Of a stretch of 64,000 bases of DNA, positions 48,991 to 56,595 are shown piece by piece. How positions within the stretch are numbered: the stretch's first letter is position 1; each line of letters begins with the position of its first letter. The DNA is taken from assembly GCF_051900415.1 (NCBI RefSeq), contig NZ_JBHZGL010000004.1, forward strand, positions 62,001-126,000. The letters run 5' to 3'. The notes under the pieces are model-generated. The model ran no database searches. It worked only from the letters and a program-made list of their open reading frames with translations, and was not told where the DNA came from. Origin of the DNA: Frateuria_A sp051900415 (GTDB lineage: Bacteria; Pseudomonadota; Gammaproteobacteria; Xanthomonadales; Rhodanobacteraceae). Made by a program: the position numbers and the translations under genes.

Positions 48991-49499
48991 GCTCCGGTGA
49001 TTGCCGCCGCGGTCATCTGTCCGCGCAGCTTCTGCTTGATGCGGCCGATCTTGGTGGCCACGTTGGTTTCGCTGATGCCCAGAACCTGGGCGATTTCTCC
49101 GTAGCTGCGGTCCTCCAGGTAGAGCAGGATCAACGCGCGGTTGAGCGGGTCGAGCTGGCCAACGAACGCGTACAGCGCCACCAACCGTTCGTCCGGCTGT
49201 GACACGTCCGCCTCCCCGGGCAGCTCCAGGTGCACGGCATCGAGCGGCTCCAGGCGCTGTTCGCGGCGGGCCCTTCGGACATGCGAGATCGCCACGTTGA
49301 GGGCCACGCGGTACATCCAGGTGGAGAACTTCGCGCGTGCCGCATCGAAACCCGGGAACGAGCGCCACAGCTGCACCGCGATCTCCTGCGCCAGGTCGTT
49401 GCGGTCCTCGCGGCCGTGCGCGTAGACACTGGCCACCTTGAAGACGATGCCGCGGTGTTCCTGCAGCAAGGTTTCGAACTGGCGTTGGTGGTCGTTCAT
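48987..49499 (-). CDS. ECF sigma factor
   Basis: This 170-residue sigma-70 family protein has region 2 (RGIVFKVASVYAHGREDRND, LAQEIAVQLWRSFPGFD, FSTWMYRVALNVAISHVRR) and region 4 (LVALYAFVGQLDPLNRALIL, SYGEIAQVLGISETNVATKI). The start MNDHQRQFETLLQEH is standard. It is coupled to the membrane protein gene downstream. No SigF-type GTAACC-N16-CGAA motif is seen in its upstream region. Confidence 0.93.
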   Translation of the reverse strand: MNDHQRQFETLLQEHRGIVFKVASVYAHGREDRNDLAQEIAVQLWRSFPGFDAARAKFSTWMYRVALNVAISHVRRARREQRLEPLDAVHLELPGEADVSQPDERLVALYAFVGQLDPLNRALILLYLEDRSYGEIAQVLGISETNVATKIGRIKQKLRGQMTAAAITGA

Positions 49500-49560
49500 G
49501 GCGTCGTCCGTGCTCCTGTCCACAGCATGATTCGCCGGGCGCGGAGAAAAATCACATGGC

Positions 49561-49717
49561 CCCTGCAGGAGCGCACCTGTGCGCGACCGCCATGCCGAAG
49601 CTCGCGCAGTCTCTCCCCTTCTGCCGGATACCTGCGCGGAAAGAGGACCACACGCAAGAGCGCACGGCACGCCCCTCACCGCACATGGCGGTCGCGCACA
49701 GGTGCGCTCCTACAGGG
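49561..49717. repeat. Expanded R1 inverted repeat with 34-bp arms
   Basis: The arms at 49561-49594 and 49684-49717 are complementary at 33 of 34 positions and are separated by 89 bp. The arms contain the R1 core GGAGCGCACCTGTGCGCGAC. The centre holds no recognisable gene. Confidence 0.85.
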
Positions 49718-49765
49718 TCGTGCGGCGCGGCCTACAATGCGGGCTTTCCCACTCCCTGAATCCCC

Positions 49766-50419
49766 ATGCCGCGCCTGCGCGTCAAACGCTACCTGCTCAC
49801 CGGCCTGCTTACCTTCATCCCGCTGTGGGTGACCTGGACCGTGTTCAAGTTCGTGCTGGGGTTCCTGGCCGGCATCGGCGCACCGATGGTCGCCGCGGCG
49901 CTCGGCGCGCTGGCACTGGTGGCGCCGGAAACCGCCGCCGCGCTGGGCAGCGCGTGGTTCACCTCCATCGTGGCGCTGCTGATCACCCTGCTGGCGCTGT
50001 ACCTGCTCGGCTTCCTGGCCAGTCGGGTGATCGGGCAGCGGTTGCTGGAGACGTTCGACGCCCTGCTGCAGCGTATCCCGCTGGTGCAGACCATCTACGG
50101 CGGCACCAAGAAACTGATGGCGGTGCTGCAGCAGAAGCCCTCGGGCGTGCAACGGGTCGTGCTGGTCGACTTCCCGCACCCCGGAACCAAGGCGATCGGA
50201 TTCGTCACGCGGCTGATGACCGAGGAAGGCAGCGGTCGCGAGATGGCCGCGGTGTTCGTGCCGACCACGCCCAACCCCACCGGCGGCTTCCTGCTGACCC
50301 TACCGGTGGAGGCGCTGATACCGACCGACTGGACGATGGACCAGGGCATGGCCTTCATCATCTCGGGAGGCGCGGTGGCGCCCGACACCCTGCCCGCCGC
50401 AACGCGGAAGGTCCTGTAG
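49766..50419 (+). CDS. DUF502 family inner membrane protein
   Basis: This 217-residue protein has two membrane helices (about 10-40 and 65-90). A conserved cytosolic part includes RIPLVQTIYGGTKKLMAVLQ and VFVPTTPNPTGGFLLTLP, the hallmark of DUF502. Function is unknown. It is a single gene here. Confidence 0.92.
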   Translation: MPRLRVKRYLLTGLLTFIPLWVTWTVFKFVLGFLAGIGAPMVAAALGALALVAPETAAALGSAWFTSIVALLITLLALYLLGFLASRVIGQRLLETFDALLQRIPLVQTIYGGTKKLMAVLQQKPSGVQRVVLVDFPHPGTKAIGFVTRLMTEEGSGREMAAVFVPTTPNPTGGFLLTLPVEALIPTDWTMDQGMAFIISGGAVAPDTLPAATRKVL

Positions 50420-50488
50420 CAGCACACCTGCTCGCGACCGCGGTGCCGCGCGTGGTCGGCCTGTCGCATCCAGGCACGCTCCTGCAGG
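50413..50488. repeat. Degenerate copy of repeat R1
   Basis: CCTGTAGCAGCACACCTGCT at the left and CAGGCACGCTCCTGCAGG at the right are diverged R1 arms. It overlaps the end of the DUF502 gene. Confidence 0.55.
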
Positions 50489-50645
50489 AACCCGCTCGCA
50501 ACCACGACGCCCCGCCCCACCCCTGACCTTTGACACTGTCTGCCCCATGACCAATGGCCTAGCGTGACCGGTCATGGCCGCGCCGTGGGGGACGTGGCCG
50601 GCAACAACGAAACCGCCGAACGGCGATCCACACAGAGGGAAATCC

Positions 50646-52766
50646 ATGTCCAAGCAGTATCTGAAGCCGCTGGCGCTCGCGGTGAGCCTGGCGCTTTCGC
50701 TGACCGCCTGCGGCAAGCACGACGCCGACCAGGCTCCTGCCGCCAGCAGCAGCGCGCCCGCTTCGGCCGGCACCACGGCGATGGCCGGTGCGCCCACCAG
50801 CGTGTTCGACGTCAGCGAACTGGGCCCGATGAACGAGGCCTGCGCGGATTTCGACCAGTTCGTCAACGCCAAGTGGGTGGCCGCCAACCCGATCCCGTCC
50901 GACCGCACCCGCTGGGGCGCGTTCGACAAGCTGGCCGAGGACAGCCTCAACACCCAGCACGAGATCGTCGACAACGCCGCTAAGAGCGCCGCCAGTGCGC
51001 AGGCCGGCTCGATCCAGCAGAAGATCGGCTACCTGTACGCCTCGGGCATGGACGAGGCGGCGATCGAGAAGGCCGGCTTCGACCCGATCAAGCCCAAGCT
51101 CGATGCCATCGCCGCGCTGAAGAACGGCAGTGACGTGGCCGACTACCTCAACAAGAGCTTCAGCAACGGCGACATGCAGGTGTTCTCCTTCGGCTCCGGC
51201 GCCGATTTCAAGAACGCCTCGATGCAGATCGGCTACACCTTCCAGAGCGGTCTGGGCCTGCCGACCAAGGACTACTACACCGACGCCAAGTACGCCGAGC
51301 AGCGCGCCGCGTACCTGGACTACATCGCCAAGTCGCTCGAGCTGACCGGCGTCCCGGCGGCCGACGCCAAGAAGCAGGCCAACCAGGTCATGGCCTTTGA
51401 AGCCAAGCTGGCCAACGCCTCGTTCGCCCCGGTCGAACTGCGCACGCCCGAGCACCAGTACCACTTCGTCAGCGTCAAGGAAGCGGACAAGATCACTCCG
51501 CACTTCAGCTGGGAGAAGTTCTTCGATGCCCAGGGCGTGAAGATCGACAAGGGCTTCTCGCTGTCGCAGCCGAAGTTCTTCGCCGAATTCGACAAGCTGC
51601 TGGCCACCGCCCCGATCGACCAGTGGCAGGCCTATCTGCGCTTCCACGTGATCGACGACGCCTCGCCGCTTCTGTCCAAATCCTTCCAGGACAACAAGTT
51701 CGCCTTCTACGGCAAGACCCTCTCGGGCCAGCCGGAGCAGAAGGCGCGCTGGAAGCGCGTGCTCGGCGCCGTCAACGGCTCGATGGGCATGGCGCTGGGC
51801 CAGCTCTACGTCGACAAGATGTTCAAGCCCGAGGCCAAGGAACGCGCGCAGGTGCTGGTCGACAACGTGCGCAACGCCCTGAAGGCGCGCATCGAGAACC
51901 TCGACTGGATGAGCCCGGAGACCAAGACCAAGGCCATCGCCAAGTGGAGCACGTTCCTGCCTAAGATCGGCTACCCCGAGAAATGGCGTGACTGGTCCGG
52001 CCTGGACATCAAGCAGGGTGACTACTACGGCAACGTGATGGCCGCCGCCAAGTACAACTACCAGTACGACACCAACAAGATCGGCAAGCCGACCGACCGC
52101 AAGGAATGGGGCATGACCCCGCAGACGGTCAACGCGTACTACAACCCGACCGACAACACGATCAACTTCCCGGCCGCGATCCTGCAGCCGCCGTTCTTCT
52201 ATGCCAACGGCGACGACGCAATCAACTACGGCGGCATCGGTGCGGTGATCGGCCACGAGGCCAGCCACGGCTTCGACGACGAGGGCAGCCAGTTCGACGG
52301 CGAAGGCAACAACGTCAACTGGTGGACCAAGGCCGACCGCACCAAGTTCGACGAGCGCGCGGACAAGCTGGTGGCGCAGTTCAACGCCTACACCCCGATC
52401 AAGGACAAGCCCGACGCGCACGTCAACGGCCAGCTGACGTTGGGCGAGAACATTGGCGACCTGGGCGGTCTGAACTCGGCTTACGACGCGCTGCAGATCG
52501 CGCTGAAGCAGAACCCCGAGGAAGCCGGCTCGAAGATCGACGGCTACACCCAGGACCAGCGCTTCTTCCTCAACTGGGCCCGCGTGTGGCGCGGCAGCAT
52601 CCGCGAGAAGGAAGCGCTGCTGCGTCTGAACACCGACCCGCATGCCCCCGCCTCGCTGCGTGCGATCGGTGCGCCGTCCAACATGGACGCCTTCGCCACC
52701 GCGTTCCAGTGCAAGCCGGGCGACGCGATGGTCCGCTCGGGCGATAAGCAGGTGAAGATCTGGTAA
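50646..52766 (+). CDS. M13 family metallopeptidase lipoprotein (PepO-like)
   Basis: This 706-residue zinc endopeptidase has a lipoprotein signal with SLTAC (C22) and a low-complexity Ala/Ser linker to about 55. The neprilysin-type domain follows. The zinc motif HEASH is at 537-541, the third ligand E601 is in LGENIGDLGG, and NAYYNPTDN and the C-terminal VKIW are typical. It is probably anchored in the periplasm, degrading or processing peptides. A strong terminator follows. Confidence 0.93.
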   Translation: MSKQYLKPLALAVSLALSLTACGKHDADQAPAASSSAPASAGTTAMAGAPTSVFDVSELGPMNEACADFDQFVNAKWVAANPIPSDRTRWGAFDKLAEDSLNTQHEIVDNAAKSAASAQAGSIQQKIGYLYASGMDEAAIEKAGFDPIKPKLDAIAALKNGSDVADYLNKSFSNGDMQVFSFGSGADFKNASMQIGYTFQSGLGLPTKDYYTDAKYAEQRAAYLDYIAKSLELTGVPAADAKKQANQVMAFEAKLANASFAPVELRTPEHQYHFVSVKEADKITPHFSWEKFFDAQGVKIDKGFSLSQPKFFAEFDKLLATAPIDQWQAYLRFHVIDDASPLLSKSFQDNKFAFYGKTLSGQPEQKARWKRVLGAVNGSMGMALGQLYVDKMFKPEAKERAQVLVDNVRNALKARIENLDWMSPETKTKAIAKWSTFLPKIGYPEKWRDWSGLDIKQGDYYGNVMAAAKYNYQYDTNKIGKPTDRKEWGMTPQTVNAYYNPTDNTINFPAAILQPPFFYANGDDAINYGGIGAVIGHEASHGFDDEGSQFDGEGNNVNWWTKADRTKFDERADKLVAQFNAYTPIKDKPDAHVNGQLTLGENIGDLGGLNSAYDALQIALKQNPEEAGSKIDGYTQDQRFFLNWARVWRGSIREKEALLRLNTDPHAPASLRAIGAPSNMDAFATAFQCKPGDAMVRSGDKQVKIW

Positions 52767-52806
52767 GTCGCCACCCTCCCTCGGGAGGGACTGCCAGTCC
52801 TCGAAA

Positions 52807-52834
52807 GGCCCCGCCCCGGCGGGGCCTTTTTTTT
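52807..52834 (+). terminator. Rho-independent terminator of the M13 peptidase gene
   Basis: A 9-bp GC stem (52807-52815 with 52818-52826, 2-nt loop) is followed by eight T's (52827-52834), 41 bp after the stop. Confidence 0.93.
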
Positions 52835-52862
52835 GCCGTGCTGCCACGCGAACGCCGCGGGC

Positions 52863-52929
52863 TGTAGGAGCGCACCCTGTGCGCGACCATGCGGCATCGC
52901 TTTGCGCCGCGCACAGGGGCGCTCCTACA
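52863..52929. repeat. Dispersed inverted repeat R1
   Basis: TGTAGGAGCGCACCCTGTGC and the complementary GCACAGGGGCGCTCCTACA form the arms. It is followed 46 bp later by another copy. Confidence 0.85.
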
Positions 52930-52975
52930 CCCGGCCGCAAGCACACCGTCGCACCAGCAAGCCCCGGCCTCTCCC

Positions 52976-53036
52976 TGTAGGAGCGCACCTGTGCGCGACC
53001 GGGATGCATGGCGGCCGCGCACAAGCGCGTTCCTAC
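52976..53036. repeat. Dispersed inverted repeat R1, second adjacent copy
   Basis: TGTAGGAGCGCACCTGTGCG and GCGCACAAGCGCGTTCCTAC form slightly diverged arms. With the preceding copy and the terminator it fills most of the 345-bp gap before the TonB receptor. Confidence 0.82.
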
Positions 53037-53050
53037 CGAATCGCCCGCTT

Positions 53051-53069
53051 GTTATTGCAAATCATTCTC
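53051..53069. promoter_or_regulatory. Putative Fur box upstream of the TonB receptor
   Basis: GTTATTGCAAATCATTCTC matches the 19-bp Fur consensus at 14 positions by my count. It lies 43 bp before the receptor ATG, suggesting iron repression of the receptor and the downstream PiuC gene. Confidence 0.65.
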
Positions 53070-53111
53070 ATTAATCTTCGCGACTTGCGCATTCGCCAGA
53101 CAAGGACACCC

Positions 53112-55430
53112 ATGGCCTGCATCACCAGACGCAAGCACCCGACCCGCCCGTCCGCGCTTACCCGCAGCGTCGCCGCAAGCCTGCTCACCGGCCTCGCGTT
53201 CGCCGCGCCCGCCCACGCCGGCAGCCCCGACGCCACCGATCCGCAGGTGCGCGACGCCAAGCGCCTGCCCGGCGTCGAGGTCCACGCGACGCGCGGCGCG
53301 GACTACCGTGCCGACATGGTCGATTCGCCCAAGTTCACCCAGCCGTTGCTCGATACCCCGCAGACCATCGGCATCATCACCCGCGACCTGTTCGAGCAGC
53401 AGGGCGCGACCACGCTGACCGAGGCGCTGCGCAACAGCCCGGGCGTGGGCACCTTCTACGTCGGCGAGAACGGCAGCACCACCACCGGCGACGGCATCTA
53501 CATGCGCGGCTTCGATACGTCCGGCAGCATCTTCGTCGACGGTGTGCGTGACCTGGGTTCGATCTCGCGCGACCTGTTCAACATCGAGCAGGTGGAGGTG
53601 ACCAAGGGCCCGGACGGCACCGAATACGGCCGCACCGCACCGACCGGCGCGGTCAACATGGTGACCCGCCAGCCGATGCTCGCCGACCGCGCCGGCGCCT
53701 CGCTCGCCTACGGCAGCGGCCAGCAGCAGCGCGCCACGGCGGACCTCAACCGCCGCTTCGGGGACAGCAGCGCGTTCCGCCTGGATGTCGTCGGCCAGGA
53801 CAGCGGCGTGCCCGGTCGCGACCGCGTGCGCAACCGCCGCTGGGGCGTCGCGCCTTCGCTCGCCTTTGGCCTGGGCACACCCACGCGCGTCTTCCTGGAC
53901 GCCCTGCACATCAAGCAGAACAACGTGCCGGACGGCGGCGTGCCCACGATCGGCCTGCCGGGCTACACCAGCCCCGATCCGGAACGGCCACAGATCGGCC
54001 AGGCCCCGCGCGTCGACAGCGAGAACTTCTACGGCACCGCGCAGGACCATGACCGCGTCACCGCGGACATGCTCACGCTGATCATCGAACACGAGTTTAG
54101 CCCCGACCTCGCCTTGCGCAACACCACGCGCTGGGGCCGCACGCACCAGGACTACCTGCTGACCTCCTTCCGCGCGGACCCCGGCAACCTGCTCACGCCG
54201 GAGCTGGCCGATCCCTCGACCTGGTCCATCGCACGCAGCCTGCCGACCTTCAAGCGCCAGTCCAACCGCATCCTTACCAACCAGACCAACTTCACGGCGA
54301 ACTTCGCCACCGGGGCGGTGATCCACAACCTGAGCGCGGGCCTGGAACTGACCGAGGAGAAGGCCTCGGACATCGATGTCGCGCCGCTGGACGGAAGCAC
54401 CTGGCCGGCCGCGAACCTCTACCATCCCGACCCGCGCGTGGGCGGCCTGCTCTACGCGGAAACCGGCGCCTGGAACACCGGCACCACCGACACCGCCGCC
54501 GCCTATGTCTTCGACACGCTGAAGTTCGGCCAGCGCTGGCAGGTCACCGCCGGCGTGCGCCTGGACCGCTACACCACCCGCTTCGACAGCGTGGCCCTGT
54601 GCGGCGAGCGCAACAGCCCCGGGTGCGGAACACTGCCAGCCGGCACGCCGGTGCCGGGCCTTGCTGCGCGCATCGTCGACACTCTGCCCAACGGCAAGCT
54701 GGGCGTGCTGTACAAGCCCGCACCCAACGGCAGCATCTACGCCAACTTCGCCGTGTCGCAGGAACCGCCCGGCGGCAACACGCTGCTGTTCAGCAGCTCC
54801 GCCCGCAGCGCCGACAACCCCGCGCTCGATCCGCAGCGCGCCAGCACCACCGAGCTCGGCACCAAGTGGGACCTGCTCGACCAGCGCCTGCTGCTCACCG
54901 CCGCGCTCTACCGCACCGTGGTGCGCAACGAGCTGACCCAGGACCCGGTCGACCAGCAGTACTACCAGACCGGCCGCAAGCGTGTGCAGGGCATCGAGCT
55001 CGGGATCGTCGGCCGGATCACGGACGACTGGGGCGTCAGCGCCGGCTTCACCACGATGGACGCCAAGGTCACCGACGGCGCGGCGGTCAGCAACGACGGT
55101 TCCAGCGATCTGGCCTACACCCCGCGCAGCGCGTTCACCGCCTGGACCACTTACCACCTGCCCTTCGGCCTCACGGTCGGCGGCGGCGCGCGCTATGCCG
55201 GGGCGATGAAGCGTGGCACCGACGGCGCCATCGGCACGCCCGAGACCACCGGCTCGTACTGGGTGTTCGACGCGATGGCGAGCCTGCCGGTCAACCGCCA
55301 CCTCGACCTGCAGTTGAACCTCTACAACCTGTTCGACCGCCACTACGTCGCCGCGATCAACAAGAGCGGCTACCGTTACACGCCCGGCACGCCGCACGCG
55401 GCGATGCTGACGGCCAATATCCGGTTCTGA
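53112..55430 (+). CDS. TonB-dependent catecholate siderophore receptor (Fiu/PiuA type)
   Basis: This 772-residue outer membrane receptor has a signal peptide cleaved after AHA (near 36). A plug domain (about 60-210) includes DTPQTIGIITRDLFEQQGA, GIYMRGFDTSGSIFVDGVRD and VEVTKGPDGTEYGRTAPTGA. A 22-strand barrel ends in TANIRF with terminal phenylalanine. The plug sequence is of the Fiu/PiuA monomeric catecholate class. It is followed after 14 bp by piuC, as in Pseudomonas piuA-piuC, and preceded by a Fur box. Confidence 0.93.
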   Translation: MACITRRKHPTRPSALTRSVAASLLTGLAFAAPAHAGSPDATDPQVRDAKRLPGVEVHATRGADYRADMVDSPKFTQPLLDTPQTIGIITRDLFEQQGATTLTEALRNSPGVGTFYVGENGSTTTGDGIYMRGFDTSGSIFVDGVRDLGSISRDLFNIEQVEVTKGPDGTEYGRTAPTGAVNMVTRQPMLADRAGASLAYGSGQQQRATADLNRRFGDSSAFRLDVVGQDSGVPGRDRVRNRRWGVAPSLAFGLGTPTRVFLDALHIKQNNVPDGGVPTIGLPGYTSPDPERPQIGQAPRVDSENFYGTAQDHDRVTADMLTLIIEHEFSPDLALRNTTRWGRTHQDYLLTSFRADPGNLLTPELADPSTWSIARSLPTFKRQSNRILTNQTNFTANFATGAVIHNLSAGLELTEEKASDIDVAPLDGSTWPAANLYHPDPRVGGLLYAETGAWNTGTTDTAAAYVFDTLKFGQRWQVTAGVRLDRYTTRFDSVALCGERNSPGCGTLPAGTPVPGLAARIVDTLPNGKLGVLYKPAPNGSIYANFAVSQEPPGGNTLLFSSSARSADNPALDPQRASTTELGTKWDLLDQRLLLTAALYRTVVRNELTQDPVDQQYYQTGRKRVQGIELGIVGRITDDWGVSAGFTTMDAKVTDGAAVSNDGSSDLAYTPRSAFTAWTTYHLPFGLTVGGGARYAGAMKRGTDGAIGTPETTGSYWVFDAMASLPVNRHLDLQLNLYNLFDRHYVAAINKSGYRYTPGTPHAAMLTANIRF

Positions 55431-55444
55431 ACCAGGGCACCGCC

Positions 55445-56122
55445 ATGCTGCTGCACATCCCCAACGTGCTGGACCGCGCGCAGGTCACCCGCATGCGCGC
55501 GGCGTTGGATGGCGCCACCTGGATGGATGGCCGCGAGACCGTCGGGCCGCAGGGCGCGAAGGTCAAGCGCAACCAGCAGCTGCCGGAGACCTCGCCGCTG
55601 CGGCGCGAGCTCGGCCGCGAGGTGCTGGACGCGCTGGCGCGCCATCCTCTCTTCCACGCCGCCGTGCTGCCGCAGCGCGTGCTGCCGCCCCGCTTCAACC
55701 GCTACGAGGGTGGTGGACACTACGGCTCGCACGTGGACGGCGCGGTCATGGCCCTGCCCGACGGCGGCCAGCTGCGCTCGGACGTCTCGTGCACGCTGTT
55801 CCTCAGCGAGCCCGGGGACTACGACGGCGGCGAGCTCATCATCAACGACCTCTACGGCGAGCACGAGGTCAAGCTGCCGGCCGGCGACGCCATTGTCTAT
55901 CCGTCCAGCAGCCTGCATCGCGTCGAGCCGGTCACGCGCGGCGCGCGCATGGCGGCCTTCCTCTGGGCACAAAGCCTGGTCCGCGACGACGGCCAGCGCC
56001 AACTGCTGCTGGAACTGGACAACTCGATCCAGCGCCTGACGCAAAGCAGCGCCGATGCCGACGCCCTGCTGCAGCTCACCGGCGTCTATCACAACCTGCT
56101 GCGGCTCTGGTCGGAAACCTGA
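55445..56122 (+). CDS. piuC: PKHD-type Fe(II)/2-oxoglutarate hydroxylase PiuC
   Basis: This 225-residue dioxygenase has the iron triad H96-x-D98 (GSHVDGAV) and H158 (SSSLHRVEPV), with the 2-oxoglutarate-binding arginine at about 168 in VTRGARMAAF. It is named after its partnership with the TonB receptor PiuA; its substrate is not established. It is cotranscribed with the receptor and probably Fur-controlled. Confidence 0.93.
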   Translation: MLLHIPNVLDRAQVTRMRAALDGATWMDGRETVGPQGAKVKRNQQLPETSPLRRELGREVLDALARHPLFHAAVLPQRVLPPRFNRYEGGGHYGSHVDGAVMALPDGGQLRSDVSCTLFLSEPGDYDGGELIINDLYGEHEVKLPAGDAIVYPSSSLHRVEPVTRGARMAAFLWAQSLVRDDGQRQLLLELDNSIQRLTQSSADADALLQLTGVYHNLLRLWSET

Positions 56123-56143
56123 GTCAACCTCAGCGCCCATGCC

Positions 56144-56545
56144 GAGTCCTTCCCCCGCGCGCGGGAGAAGGTGCCGACAGGCGGATGGGGGCAACCGGAG
56201 CGCGATGCCAGGATCTTGCCGGCACCTGAAGCTGTGGCCCCGAGTCGAGAAGCACGCCACGCCGCAAGGCTTCTCCCATCCGCCCTCCGGGCACCTTCCC
56301 CCGCAGGCGGGGGAAAGATCGAGTGCGCGGGAAGGTTGCCCCCCACCGAGTCCTTCCCCCGCGCGCGGGGGAAGGTGCCGACAGGCGGATGGGGGCAACC
56401 GGAGCGCGATGCCAGGGTCTTGCCGGCACCTGAAGCTGTGGCCCGAGTCGAGAAGCACGCCACGCCGCGAGGCTTCCCCTTCCGCCCTTCCGGCACCTTC
56501 CCCCGCAGGCCGGGGAAGGATCGAGCGCGCGAAGGTTCCCTCTAC
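56144..56545. repeat. Tandem pair of about 204-bp repeats derived from R2
   Basis: Two consecutive units start near 56144 and 56348. Each runs from a GAGTCCTTCCCCCGCGCGCG hairpin through GACAGGCGGATGGGGGCAAC and CTTGCCGGCACCTGAAGCTG to a CTTCCCCCGCAGG half. The offset of matching points is 204 bp. The 473-bp gap between piuC and rapA holds nothing else. Confidence 0.88.
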
Positions 56546-56595
56546 ACGACAGGGAGCGGATAATCGGCGCCCCTTCATGCAACCTCGGCAGCACG

